29,405 nt of DNA from NCBI GenBank assembly GCA_002427535.1, contig DIRK01000015.1, positions 1 through 29,405 on the forward strand. The letters run 5' to 3'. Each line of letters starts with the position of its first letter. The stretch's first letter is position 1. A program made the position numbers and the translations under genes. This DNA comes from Mageeibacillus sp. UBA5438. Its GTDB lineage: Bacteria; Bacillota; Clostridia; Saccharofermentanales; DTU023. The notes under the pieces were generated by a model that was given only the letters and a program-made list of their open reading frames with translations, was not told the origin of the DNA and made no database searches. Positions 1 through 7,717 of the stretch are shown here, in pieces.

Positions 1-356
1 GTCATGTCAATGATTCCTTCCTGGAATCCGACGATGGGTCCGGCGGTGACAACTGCCATGCCGCGCAGGACGTGCGTTTTGCCTGAGCCGACGGTGTCAA
101 CTTTTGAGATGACGCCCGGGAAGATTCCTCCCGGTCCCTCGACTTTGACACGCGGTTCAATCACATCCTTAACAGGCGTAATGCGGATGCTTTCGCCCGG
201 GTTCGCAATCTCAAAGCGTGCTGTTTTGATGAGCGGATCGGCCAATACCGGCTCGAGCAGCTCGTCAGGGTTGACAACGAGCACACGATCTTCAATGGCG
301 TTATGGTCGCCGAACCGGATGCCGTTGATGTCAACATAGCCCAATTCTAATTTCAC
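1..356 (-). CDS. Glycine/sarcosine/betaine reductase component B, alpha/beta precursor (GrdE/GrdG/GrdI family), 5' part
   Basis: This is the N-terminal 118 codons of a gene that runs off the left edge. The translated start (VKLELGYVDINGIRFGD, then ITPVKDVIEPRVKVEGPGG and GGIFPGVISKVDTVGSGKTH) is the conserved N-terminus of the proprotein that is cleaved to the alpha and pyruvoyl-containing beta subunits of Grd component B. Component B binds the amine substrate (glycine, sarcosine or betaine) and passes it to the selenoprotein chain that yields acetyl phosphate. The cleavage-site cysteine lies beyond the window, so processing cannot be checked. The start is GTG at 354-356, and it overlaps the TGA of the upstream grdX (GTGA), which implies translational coupling. 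The family is clear, but glycine, sarcosine and betaine types cannot be told apart from this fragment. Confidence 0.9.
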   Translation of the reverse strand, partial: MKLELGYVDINGIRFGDHNAIEDRVLVVNPDELLEPVLADPLIKTARFEIANPGESIRITPVKDVIEPRVKVEGPGGIFPGVISKVDTVGSGKTHVLRGMAVVTAGPIVGFQEGIIDM

Positions 357-796
357 CTTTTCACCTCGGTTTCTTTGCCGGGGTTCCTATACACCCCGAT
401 AGCCTCCGCGGACGGCAAAGCGCTGTCGATCAGACTCAGATCGATGATCTGAAAGTCGTGAAGGATTGACTCTGCGATGGTCTCGGGGCTTCTTTTCGAA
501 TGACTTATTATTGCCAAAGCTCGTTCCATGATGTCGAGCGAAAACGCGTCCACAGCGTCATCGTGCGCCGAAGTCACCATAATAGACCGATATGGTGTCT
601 CCCAAGGCTTCACGCTCCCCGACAGGGGGGCGGTGAGGATACGATGTCCGTTGTGGACGAGATCTCGCGCGCGCAAGAGAACCTCCCGGTCGCTTCCCCC
701 CAAAAAGAATTCAACGGGGAATCGATCGCTGTAGTTTTCAGCGACCAATGGATTGTTCGTCAGGATTTGGAAAGGGCTTGTAAGCACTTCTCTCAA
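353..796 (-). CDS. grdX: GrdX family protein
   Basis: This is a 147-residue protein with the GrdX hallmarks: an N-terminal ILTNNPLV segment and the block LVHNGHRILTAPLSGSVKPW followed by ETPYRSI (about residues 46-70). GrdX is a small protein of unknown biochemical role, encoded at the head of glycine-reductase operons in amino-acid-fermenting clostridia. Here it sits directly upstream of, and overlaps by 4 bases, the component B precursor gene; the thioredoxin reductase and thioredoxin genes often found between them are absent. The longest start is TTG at 794-796 with no strong ribosome binding site; a GTG at about residue 4 is an alternative. No transmembrane or signal segment is visible. 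The identification is confident, but the start codon is not. Confidence 0.88.
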   Translation of the reverse strand: MREVLTSPFQILTNNPLVAENYSDRFPVEFFLGGSDREVLLRARDLVHNGHRILTAPLSGSVKPWETPYRSIMVTSAHDDAVDAFSLDIMERALAIISHSKRSPETIAESILHDFQIIDLSLIDSALPSAEAIGVYRNPGKETEVKR

Positions 797-838
797 TTTT
801 CGCTTTCTGCGTTAAACGCCCAAAATTTTCCGCCTATT

Positions 839-866
839 ATTATGCCAAAATAAAAGTAAATTGCAA
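839..866 (-). promoter_or_regulatory. Possible promoter of grdX-grd operon
   Basis: On the minus strand TTGCAA (861-866) and CATAAT (839-844) are separated by 16 bases in an AT-rich stretch upstream of grdX. TTGCAA is its own reverse complement, so only the -10 gives direction. The match is fair, not strong. Confidence 0.35.
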
Positions 867-935
867 GCGCAATAACTGGGAAATAGGCTATTTTCACCGA
901 TTTGTCACATTCGATACACGAATATCGATAAATTG

Positions 936-3365
936 TTATCGTAGTTCCGCTCCCAGCATATACTTTAATTTCTTCAACAGGCGTTTTCGAGCCTGCTCGA
1001 TGTCCGCGGTTGACAGGGTCTTCTCATCGGAGGCAAGCCAAAAACGGAACATCAGTGACTTTTTGCCCTCGGGCACCTGACTGCCACGGTATTCTTCCAC
1101 AAACTCAGCGCGTTTGACTTGAGATGCCACGGCTTGTTCGATGTCCGCCCAGGACACATCGTCATCGATGACGATGGAAAGATCCTGTTCCACCAGGGGG
1201 AATTGCGGCAGATGCGTGAAGGTATTGTCCCGGCTTTCCAGAGATTGCAGTTTATCAATCTCAATCTCCGCCACCGCGGCGAATACATTTCTGACACCGG
1301 CGCTTGCGGTGGCCTTGGGTGATAAAAGTCCCATTTTGCCGACAATCTCACCGTCCTCACTCACCAGATCAAGCCAGGCATTGCGGTCGGCCCAAGGCGC
1401 TTTGTCTTCACCCGCCTGAAGGGTCCAGGGGACGACGCGACCAAAGCGCGGAAGATGTGTCAAAATGCCCTTCAGCTTGCGGAACAGTAACAGCGGCAGT
1501 TCACCCGTGATCGCGATTGCAAGGTGGCGTGTTTGTATCGGCAAATGTTCGCCGTCTTGTTCAGGCGCTTCATTCTTTTTAAAAATCTGCGCCAGTTCAA
1601 AAAGGCCGAAATGCTCATAATAGCGCGAGTTTTCCGCCACGGCTTCCAAAAGTCCCGGCACAAGGGAGCCCCGAAGGTACGCCTGGTCCGGCGCGGGCGG
1701 CGTTTGGAGCGCCACAAGATGATCCGTCGTCTCCCCTGCGGCGTCTAAATACTTGGAAGCGATCCAAGGGTAGGTGAATATTTCTTGCAGCCCCGCGCGA
1801 AAGGCGAGGTATTCGCGGATCGCGCGACTACTTTCAAATTCCAGTTGGCGGATGGGTTTTTCCAACACCACCACAGGCGGGGCAAATTGGAACTGGTCAT
1901 AGCCGATCATGCGGCAGACTTCCTCCAAGATGTCATCCTTGATGGACACGTCGCCTGTCGCGCGCCATAAGGGCACCTTGACGGTCAACAAATCATCGCC
2001 GTCAAAGGCGACCATAAAGCCTAAGGTTGAAAGGGTTAGGATCACATTGTCCGCGGTCAGCTCGCGGCCCGAGCGGCGGCGAAGGAAACTGAGCGGCACC
2101 TGGATTTCAACCGGCTCGGTCGTGCTTAAGCGTTCGTAGCCGGCCGCGACGATGACGGCTTCAGGCTGAAGCTTTTCCATCAGTTCGATCGTCATGGCGA
2201 GCGCCTGGTCACAGCGGGTGGTGTCAATCGCTTTTTCAAAACGCGAAGAGGCTTCGGTGCGAAGCTGGTGGTGTGTGGCGGTTTTTCGTATCCCGATGGC
2301 CTCGAAGTTCGCGACTTCCAAGACCATTCCCGTGGTTTCAGGCAGGATAGAGTCGAGCGCGCCGCCCATGACACCCGCAAGGCCGATGGCCTTGTCTTGG
2401 CCGTCGCAGATGAGTAAATCGGAAGGCAACAGATGCAGTTCGTGGCCGTCAAGCAGGGTCAGAATCTCACCTGCCTTGGCAAGCCGCACGTGGATCCCGT
2501 CTTCGACATGGTCGCGGTCAAAGGCATGGGTCGGCTGACCGGTGGCCAGCATGACATAGTTGGTCACGTCCACTAATAAATTGATCGGGCGCATGCCGAC
2601 AGACCAGATCATGCGCTTCATCCAGAAAGGTGAAGGGACGGGGCTCACATGATCAAAGACCACCGCGTCGTAGCGAAAACAGCGCCCACTGTCCGATATT
2701 TTTACAGGATAAGGCGCCCAACTTTCTTGAGGTTCGTAGTCTGCTAAGGGTTTCAATGTCCCGCCGTAGATGGCGGCCAATTCACGCGCGAGGCCGTAGT
2801 GTCCCCAAAGATCGGGCCTGTTCGTGAGCGACTTGTTGTCAATTTCAATGATGAGGTCGTCCAGCTCCAAAAGCTCCGAAAGCTTTTGTCCCGGGATGGC
2901 ATCGGGGAATTCCCCCGTAAGATCGACAATGATGGCCTCGTCTTCAGTCGGGAAAAGTTCGTCGAGATTGATCTCAGACGCGCTGCAGATCATGCCCTCA
3001 CTTTTTTCTCCGCGAAGCTTAGTCGCTTTTAGCTCGATCGGTTCGCCCTCGCCGTGCCAGCGCACAAAGGCGCCGGGCGGCGCGACCGCGACGCGCTCGT
3101 TTTCGTAAAGATTCGTGCCGCCGCAGACGATTTGGTAGAGGCGTTCGCGCCCGATATCGACCATGCATACACGCAAAAGGTCAGCGTTTGGGTGCGCTTT
3201 GACCGATTCTATCTTTCCGACCACAATGCCTTCGACAAGCTCGGCCAGGTTTATCACTGACTCGACCTCGACGGTGCGCATGGTCAGGTCGGTGGCGACC
3301 TGTTCCGCGTTTAAGTTTTGCGGCAAATCAACGTATTGACGGATCCAATTTAAAGAAACTTTCAT
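936..3365 (-). CDS. pheT: Phenylalanyl-tRNA synthetase beta subunit
   Basis: This is a protein of 809 residues, close to the usual ~800 for bacterial PheT, which pairs with PheS in an (alpha-beta)2 enzyme that charges tRNA-Phe. The N-terminus MKVSLNWIRQYVDLP is typical. An EMAP/OB tRNA-binding domain follows at about 40-150 (VVGKIESVKAHPNADLLRVC), then the B3/B4 editing region, the B5 region and a C-terminal FDX-ACB anticodon-binding domain (THLPQFPLVEQDLSIVIDDD to the end). The motif IDNKSLTNRPDLWGHYGLA before the B3/B4 domain belongs to a subgroup of bacterial PheT that is not the classic Bacillus type. The start was placed at ATG 3363-3365, which has a GAGGGA site 8 bases upstream; an in-frame extension to 3431 would overlap pheS and has no homologous character. 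It lies 13 bases after pheS, so the two form one operon. Confidence 0.97.
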   Translation of the reverse strand: MKVSLNWIRQYVDLPQNLNAEQVATDLTMRTVEVESVINLAELVEGIVVGKIESVKAHPNADLLRVCMVDIGRERLYQIVCGGTNLYENERVAVAPPGAFVRWHGEGEPIELKATKLRGEKSEGMICSASEINLDELFPTEDEAIIVDLTGEFPDAIPGQKLSELLELDDLIIEIDNKSLTNRPDLWGHYGLARELAAIYGGTLKPLADYEPQESWAPYPVKISDSGRCFRYDAVVFDHVSPVPSPFWMKRMIWSVGMRPINLLVDVTNYVMLATGQPTHAFDRDHVEDGIHVRLAKAGEILTLLDGHELHLLPSDLLICDGQDKAIGLAGVMGGALDSILPETTGMVLEVANFEAIGIRKTATHHQLRTEASSRFEKAIDTTRCDQALAMTIELMEKLQPEAVIVAAGYERLSTTEPVEIQVPLSFLRRRSGRELTADNVILTLSTLGFMVAFDGDDLLTVKVPLWRATGDVSIKDDILEEVCRMIGYDQFQFAPPVVVLEKPIRQLEFESSRAIREYLAFRAGLQEIFTYPWIASKYLDAAGETTDHLVALQTPPAPDQAYLRGSLVPGLLEAVAENSRYYEHFGLFELAQIFKKNEAPEQDGEHLPIQTRHLAIAITGELPLLLFRKLKGILTHLPRFGRVVPWTLQAGEDKAPWADRNAWLDLVSEDGEIVGKMGLLSPKATASAGVRNVFAAVAEIEIDKLQSLESRDNTFTHLPQFPLVEQDLSIVIDDDVSWADIEQAVASQVKRAEFVEEYRGSQVPEGKKSLMFRFWLASDEKTLSTADIEQARKRLLKKLKYMLGAELR

Positions 3366-3378
3366 CGCAGCTATCCCT

Positions 3379-4416
3379 CTATTTGAACTGTTGTAAGAAA
3401 CGCAGGTCGGCACTGTGGAAGAGGCGAACATCGTCGATTCCGTAGCGCATCATGACAAGGCGATCAAGGCCGATATTGATGTAAAAACCGCTCCAGATAT
3501 CCGGGTCAAGTCCCGCGGCACGCAAGACATTCGGGTGCGGTGAACCGCCGGGCATGACCTCGATCCATCCGCTGTGATGGCAGACGGTACAGCCCTGGCC
3601 CTGGCAGACCTGGCATTGCATATCGATCTCAAAGCCGGGTTCGACGAAGGGGAAGAAACCGGCACGCATGCGTACGGGGACGTCGCGGCCAAACACGCGT
3701 TCAAGGATGGTCGAAACGAGCACGAGTCCCGAGGAAAAGGAGAAGTCGCGGTCGACGATCAGGGCCTCATATTGAAAAAATGCGCGTTCGTGGCGGGCAT
3801 CGGTGGCCTCATTTCTGTAAACGCGGCCCGGGTACACAAAGCGGGCGGGGGCGCCGTGTTCTTTCAGATAACGGACGCTACCTCCCGTAAGGTGCGGGCG
3901 CAGGCAGTGTCTTTTGGCGCCTTCTTTATTTTCTGTGCCTTCGATCCAATAGGTATCCATTGAATCGCGCGCGGGATGATCGGGCGGGAAGTTCAAATAG
4001 TCAAAGGCGAAGAGTTCGCTTGTGATCTCATCTTCCTCGAAAATTTCAAAATTCAAAGATCGAAACGAATCGTTCAGGTCGTAGCACATCTGGGTGATCG
4101 GGTGAAGCCCTCCTGTTGCGACGCTGAGCCCGGGGATTGTCAGGTCAGGATGGGAAGCCAAGAGCGAGGCTTGTTCTAACAGCTCTTCTTTTCTTGTTTC
4201 CATTGCGTTGGAAAAGAGGTTCTTGACTTCGTTCGCAAGCTGTCCCATTTGTTTTCTTTCTTCGGGGGAGAGCTTACCTAAACCCTTCAAAAGTTCGGTC
4301 AGGCGGCCTTTCTTTCCAAGATAGGTCTGTCTGAGTTGCTCGAGCATCTCCGGCGATGCCGCTTCACGCAGCGCAGCGATGCTTTCGGCGCGTATTTCTT
4401 CCAGTCGACTTTTCAT
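3379..4416 (-). CDS. pheS: Phenylalanyl-tRNA synthetase alpha subunit
   Basis: This is the catalytic alpha subunit, 345 residues. It begins with the coiled-coil arm (about 1-85, with YLGKKGRLTELLKGLGKLSP), followed by the class II synthetase core. That core has HPITQ at 105-109, the motif 2 region YPGRVYRNEATDARHERAF (195-213) and motif 3 GFYINIGLDRLVMMRYGIDD near the C-terminus, ending in DLRFLQQFK. Between FPFVEPGFEIDMQ and the conserved HPNVLR there is an insertion with CQVCQGQGCTVCHHSGW (C268, C271, C276, C279). It resembles a zinc ribbon and is absent from the common E. coli and Bacillus PheS. The usual GCGMVHPNVL block reads MPGGSPHPNVL. Only 66 bases separate it from the preceding gene, too short for a T-box leader. 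The function is certain and the lineage unusual. Confidence 0.97.
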   Translation of the reverse strand: MKSRLEEIRAESIAALREAASPEMLEQLRQTYLGKKGRLTELLKGLGKLSPEERKQMGQLANEVKNLFSNAMETRKEELLEQASLLASHPDLTIPGLSVATGGLHPITQMCYDLNDSFRSLNFEIFEEDEITSELFAFDYLNFPPDHPARDSMDTYWIEGTENKEGAKRHCLRPHLTGGSVRYLKEHGAPARFVYPGRVYRNEATDARHERAFFQYEALIVDRDFSFSSGLVLVSTILERVFGRDVPVRMRAGFFPFVEPGFEIDMQCQVCQGQGCTVCHHSGWIEVMPGGSPHPNVLRAAGLDPDIWSGFYINIGLDRLVMMRYGIDDVRLFHSADLRFLQQFK

Positions 4417-4482
4417 CGTTGTTACCGTTCCTTCCGACGTTCTTGTAACCTAGACTGTATTGTAGCAAACAACACGCGAGGA

Positions 4483-5562
4483 TCAGTAGGCGATCGTATG
4501 CACCTTACGGGCGCTCCCTGCTTTCATTTTCAAAAGATGGTCTCCCATCATGGGTTGGGGGATGTTTTCGTCGTTGAGCATGATCACGTGTGTGGAAATA
4601 AGCCAGTCCCCCACGCGAGTGAGGTTCATGGGATCATAGCCGACAATCTCGGCGTCCGAGGGGCGTTCGTTTGGGAAACGCTTTTTGAACGATTGGAGCA
4701 AGGCTTCGCGCCTTTCGCATTCTGTGACAAACAATGATCGGGCCTCATCAATGTCCGTAGTATTTAAAGCCTGGAAGGGACCTGCGGGGACGTCCAAAAG
4801 ATTCCACACAGGGCGTTTTTCGGACAAGGGGTGGTACAGCGTTAATCCGGCCGCTTCCGCTAAAAGCGCGATCAGGACCCCGGAATAGTACGCGCGCCTT
4901 CTAACGTCAAACAGGTAGCGATCGTCTAGAAGATAGCTTTCATAACGGTCTCGCATGGTCATAAAAAGGGGCCAATTGATGTGAGATAGTGCCTTTAAAC
5001 CGGCATATTCCGCTAATCCTTCGGCTGTTTCCGCGAGGTACTCGTCTTCGCAAAAGCGGCCGATACGTTTTGTTTTTTCATTCCGGATCCCCGCGATGCT
5101 TTCTAATCGCAAGGCGGGCGATTGTTTTTCATCTGTCAGGATTGCGTATTCGAGTCTTGTGAGCGCGGTGAGCTCCGCGTCATGGGGATAAAGGAGTAGC
5201 TCAAGGTCATGAGGAAAGCGCATTTCACCCGACTGTTTTTGAAATGCATGAAACATTTCGTGCACAATGTTCGCCGTAAGAAGTTCTAAAGACTGTTCGT
5301 CTTCGATCTTGGTGTAGCGCATGTCCCAGATCGCGATAGGGGCCCCTTCATAGAGGATGGAGGTGTTGCCCATGAAGCTTGTCGGTTTTTCGTTGATCTT
5401 GCCTTGAAAACACATGCTATCCCCGAAGTAGAGCGCGAAGTCGAAGGCTTGAAAATTGGGCCAAATGAGCCCGAACCGGACGTTTGATAGTTTTTCTTCA
5501 ACGGATCGATAGATCTCTTTTAGTGTTGCATTATCCATTAATAACTCCACTTCTAAGGCCAT
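4483..5562 (-). CDS. HEXXH zincin-like protein of unknown function
   Basis: This is a soluble protein of 359 residues from the chosen start, with no signal peptide or membrane segment. It carries an HEMFH motif at about 101-105 (IVHEMFHAFQ) and a downstream helix AETAEGLAEYAG (about 177-188) whose glutamates could supply the third zinc ligand, the arrangement of gluzincin-type metallopeptidases. The specific family is not recognised, so peptidase activity is inference. Start choice: the longest frame begins at ATG 5605-5607, only one base from the divergent MBL gene, while a TATAAT lies at 5581-5586 on this strand. ATG at 5560-5562 (AAGGGAG upstream) or ATG at 5536-5538 (GGAG, six-base spacing) is therefore more likely. 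It ends 66 bases before pheS and may be co-transcribed with pheST. Confidence 0.7.
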   Translation of the reverse strand: MALEVELLMDNATLKEIYRSVEEKLSNVRFGLIWPNFQAFDFALYFGDSMCFQGKINEKPTSFMGNTSILYEGAPIAIWDMRYTKIEDEQSLELLTANIVHEMFHAFQKQSGEMRFPHDLELLLYPHDAELTALTRLEYAILTDEKQSPALRLESIAGIRNEKTKRIGRFCEDEYLAETAEGLAEYAGLKALSHINWPLFMTMRDRYESYLLDDRYLFDVRRRAYYSGVLIALLAEAAGLTLYHPLSEKRPVWNLLDVPAGPFQALNTTDIDEARSLFVTECERREALLQSFKKRFPNERPSDAEIVGYDPMNLTRVGDWLISTHVIMLNDENIPQPMMGDHLLKMKAGSARKVHTIAY

Positions 5563-5580
5563 GGTCTCCCTTAATAAGGT

Positions 5581-5586
5581 ATTATA
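5581..5586 (-). promoter_or_regulatory. Candidate -10 box for the zincin-like gene
   Basis: A perfect TATAAT is read on the minus strand here, in the short gap between divergent genes. No good -35 is visible 16-18 bases upstream. If used, it rules out the 5607 start because transcription would begin near 5574. Confidence 0.35.
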
Positions 5587-5608
5587 AAGCAAAAACAAGG
5601 AGGTCATT

Positions 5609-6244
5609 ATGTCCCATTTAACAAACTTGCAAGAAGACCTTCGCGTGATCTGGCACGGTCATTCCTGTTTTGAGTTGCGTTCTCAAGATGCGGCGATTAT
5701 TTTCGATCCGTTTTTGGAAGTTCCCGGCTACAAGACCCTCGAGCTTCAGGCCGATCTTGTCCTTGTTTCTCATGAACATGATGATCACAATGCCCGAAAT
5801 CGCGTCCGTCTATCCGGAAAAACACCCGATATTGAGGTGGATGTGATCGAGAGTTTTCATGATCATGAGCAGGGGAAATTGCGAGGGGATAATAAAATCC
5901 ATGTCGTCACGATGAATGGCAAAAGAATCGCGCATATGGGCGATCTGGGGCATCCGCTCCTGCCAGAACAAGCAATAAAGCTACAAAACCTTGATCTGCT
6001 CCTGATCCCCGTGGGCGGTTTTTACACCATTGATGCCGATGAGGCGGCTGCCATGGTCAAGGCCATACAACCCCATCTTACGGTTCCCATGCACTACCGA
6101 GAGGGTTCTTTGGATTTTGACAAGATCGCTGAGCTTGGACCCTTCTTGGCACATTTCGAAGAAGTGACGAGGCTTGATCAGCCATCCTTCGTCCTGGACG
6201 GAATCCGGGACGGTATATTGGTATTAAAAAATCCGATGAAATAA
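5609..6244 (+). CDS. MBL-fold metal-dependent hydrolase (UlaG-like)
   Basis: This is a 211-residue cytoplasmic protein of the metallo-beta-lactamase fold. Visible motifs are WHGHSCFEL at 14-22, DPFLEVPGY, the metal-binding signature SHEHDDHN (HXHXDH), HMGDLGHPL (about 110-118) and MHYREGS near the C-terminus. Those are the hallmarks of the short UlaG/YtkL-type hydrolases, which bind two metal ions and act on phosphoesters, lactones or similar bonds; the substrate cannot be predicted. A strong AAGGAGG lies at 5597-5603, five bases before ATG 5609. It is a single gene between a divergent zincin-like gene and a convergent permease gene whose terminator lies just past its stop codon. Confidence 0.9.
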   Translation: MSHLTNLQEDLRVIWHGHSCFELRSQDAAIIFDPFLEVPGYKTLELQADLVLVSHEHDDHNARNRVRLSGKTPDIEVDVIESFHDHEQGKLRGDNKIHVVTMNGKRIAHMGDLGHPLLPEQAIKLQNLDLLLIPVGGFYTIDADEAAAMVKAIQPHLTVPMHYREGSLDFDKIAELGPFLAHFEEVTRLDQPSFVLDGIRDGILVLKNPMK

Positions 6245-6277
6245 AAAAAGACCCTGTGCCATATTTGACACAGGGTC
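6243..6277 (-). terminator. Intrinsic terminator of the NCS1 permease gene
   Basis: On the minus strand a 9-bp stem, GACCCTGTG (6269-6277 arm) with CACAGGGTC (6250-6258 arm) and a 10-base loop, is followed by seven T residues (6243-6249 as A on the plus strand). It starts about 23 bases after the permease stop codon. On the plus strand the hairpin has no T tract, so it serves mainly the minus-strand gene. Confidence 0.85.
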
Positions 6278-6300
6278 CTCATGCTTCGTCAGGACAGCTA

Positions 6301-7554
6301 TTATGCGTCTTTGTAGACGAACTTTGTTCCGACAAAGTAGATGATTGAAGCCACTACCATCGTGTTAATCGCGGAGATGCCCCAGTTGACATAGTTGCCG
6401 ACTAAGGCACCGGCGACTACGCCTGCAATGGCGAACCAGTTGACGGCGCGATGTTTCACGTTGCTCTTCGCGTCGTACGCGTGCTTTCTCATGAAGTAGT
6501 CAAGCATGATAATCGCACCGATCGGAGGCAGTGTCGCGTTCAGGAAGCTCAGCCAGCCAACGAAGTTATTGTAGAGCCAAATGGCTGTCACGGTTCCGAC
6601 AAAACCTGCCACCAGCACCATCGGGCGCTTTCTGATCTTGGTGATGTTGGAAAGTCCAAGGCCGCCTGTGTAGATGGCGTTGTCGTTCGTGGTCCAGATG
6701 TTGGCGCCTAAAACAAGGATCGCGGGGATCGCAAGGCCTTGGGCGATCATGACGTAGAAGATGTCTTCTTGTCCTGTGAATGCGCCGCCGACAGCACCGA
6801 AGGCAAACATCAGGGTGTTGCCGATGAAGAACGCGATGACGGTCGTCGCCACGGCGATCTTATTGTTTTTCGCAAATCGTACGAAGTTCGGGGTCGCAGT
6901 ACCGCCTGAGATAAACGACCCGATGACCATTCCGACCGCCATGAACACCGTCATTGTACCGGTGGACTTGCTGAAAATAGCAACAAGGCCGCCGCCATCG
7001 ATGGTGGCGCGGATCATGGAATAGGTGCCGAGAATCGCGATCAGCGGCACTGAGATGAAGCTGACGACCTCAATACCTTTAATACCGAAGTACGCTGAAG
7101 CTGTCATACAGGCACCGGCAATGATGACCAATATCCAGGGATTGATGCCCAAAAGCTCCGCTGCGGGGATGGCGAACATCGCGACACCGACGCCGAACCA
7201 TCCGATTTGAGTGAATCCAATCAGGGCTGACGCCAGATAGGATCCGTGCGTCCCAAATGAGCGGTGCGTGAGCAAGTCAAGGCTAAGGCCCGTCGCACTG
7301 CCGATATACCCGAGGACACCTGTGTAAGCGCCCAAGATGACGCCACCGATTAGGATCGCCCAGATAAATTGCCCAAGATCGAGCCCGTTGGCCATTTTCG
7401 CTCCGACACTCATACTGGCTGAAAAGAAAGTAAAGCCAAGCATGATGACGAACATAGGCCAGAAACCTTTGCGGGCCGTCTGCGGCACCGCCTCGAGCGA
7501 ATAGTCAATATCGACTACTTTGTCCTGCTCGATGGTTGTTTTTTCTTTGTCCAT
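6301..7554 (-). CDS. NCS1 family permease (cytosine/purine permease-like, CodB family)
   Basis: This is a 417-residue integral membrane protein with about 12 hydrophobic segments after a 25-residue charged N-terminus. The early segments (MLGFTFFSASMSVGAKMANG, then GLSLDLLTHRSFGTHGSYLAS) and the later NDNAIYTGGLGLSNI block match the CodB branch of the nucleobase:cation symporter-1 family, which imports cytosine and related nucleobases. RBS GAGGAGG lies eight bases upstream of ATG 7552-7554. It is transcribed away from a LacI-type regulator, with a sigma-A promoter and a palindrome in the shared region, so it is probably that regulator's target. A nearby CodA-like amidohydrolase (13699-14931) strengthens a nucleobase or cyclic-amide substrate. 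Exact substrate unknown. Confidence 0.9.
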   Translation of the reverse strand: MDKEKTTIEQDKVVDIDYSLEAVPQTARKGFWPMFVIMLGFTFFSASMSVGAKMANGLDLGQFIWAILIGGVILGAYTGVLGYIGSATGLSLDLLTHRSFGTHGSYLASALIGFTQIGWFGVGVAMFAIPAAELLGINPWILVIIAGACMTASAYFGIKGIEVVSFISVPLIAILGTYSMIRATIDGGGLVAIFSKSTGTMTVFMAVGMVIGSFISGGTATPNFVRFAKNNKIAVATTVIAFFIGNTLMFAFGAVGGAFTGQEDIFYVMIAQGLAIPAILVLGANIWTTNDNAIYTGGLGLSNITKIRKRPMVLVAGFVGTVTAIWLYNNFVGWLSFLNATLPPIGAIIMLDYFMRKHAYDAKSNVKHRAVNWFAIAGVVAGALVGNYVNWGISAINTMVVASIIYFVGTKFVYKDA

Positions 7555-7577
7555 TCATGAACCTCCTCATCCTGTCA

Positions 7578-7595
7578 TGTAACTGCTTACAAGCA
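7578..7595. promoter_or_regulatory. Candidate LacI-family operator
   Basis: TGTAACTGCTTACA (7578-7591) is an inverted repeat of TGTAA and TTACA around a four-base centre. This resembles the 14-base operator shape of many LacI-family repressors, with TG in place of the usual central CG. It overlaps a second palindrome, TGCTTACAAGCA (7584-7595). It sits just downstream of the permease transcription start, a position suited to repression. Assignment to the adjacent regulator is inference. Confidence 0.5.
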
Positions 7596-7607
7596 ATAGA
7601 TGTTGCT

Positions 7608-7636
7608 ACTTTAAGTGAAAATGCTCGCTTTGTCAA
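7608..7636 (-). promoter_or_regulatory. Promoter of the NCS1 permease gene
   Basis: On the minus strand TTGACA (7631-7636, a perfect -35) and TAAAGT (7608-7613) are separated by exactly 17 bases. The expected start of transcription is near 7601, about 47 bases before the ATG. Confidence 0.7.
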
Positions 7637-7653
7637 CGACCTGAAAATTTCTA

Positions 7654-7682
7654 TTGGGCAGATTGACAATGAACGGTATAAT
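7654..7682 (+). promoter_or_regulatory. Promoter of the LacI-type regulator gene
   Basis: TTGGGC (7654-7659) and a perfect TATAAT (7677-7682) are 17 bases apart, upstream of the TTG start at 7718. The -35 is weak. Confidence 0.5.
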
Positions 7683-7717
7683 CGGGGTGGAATGTGAAGT
7701 AATGAAAGGGTATCGGG

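Noticed and set aside
4..339. Open frame of 111 codons on the plus strand
   Set aside because: It is the antisense shadow of the Grd component B gene, whose minus-strand translation is strongly conserved.
500..853. Plus-strand open frame opposite grdX
   Set aside because: Low-complexity translation without family character; the opposite strand encodes GrdX.
926..941. CGATAA/TTATCG hairpin at the end of pheT
   Set aside because: Short AT-rich stem overlapping the stop codon with no T tract; chance is likely in this AT-rich stretch.
3366..3431. 22-residue N-terminal extension of PheT
   Set aside because: It overlaps pheS and lacks a ribosome binding site, while ATG 3365 starts the conserved MKVSLNW sequence with a good site.
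4417..4482. Possible T-box leader before pheS
   Set aside because: The gap is only 66 bases and no T-box sequence such as AGGGTGGNACCGCG is present.
7663..7682. TTGACA close to TATAAT on the plus strand
   Set aside because: Only eight bases separate them, too few for a sigma-A promoter; TTGGGC at 7654 has the right spacing.
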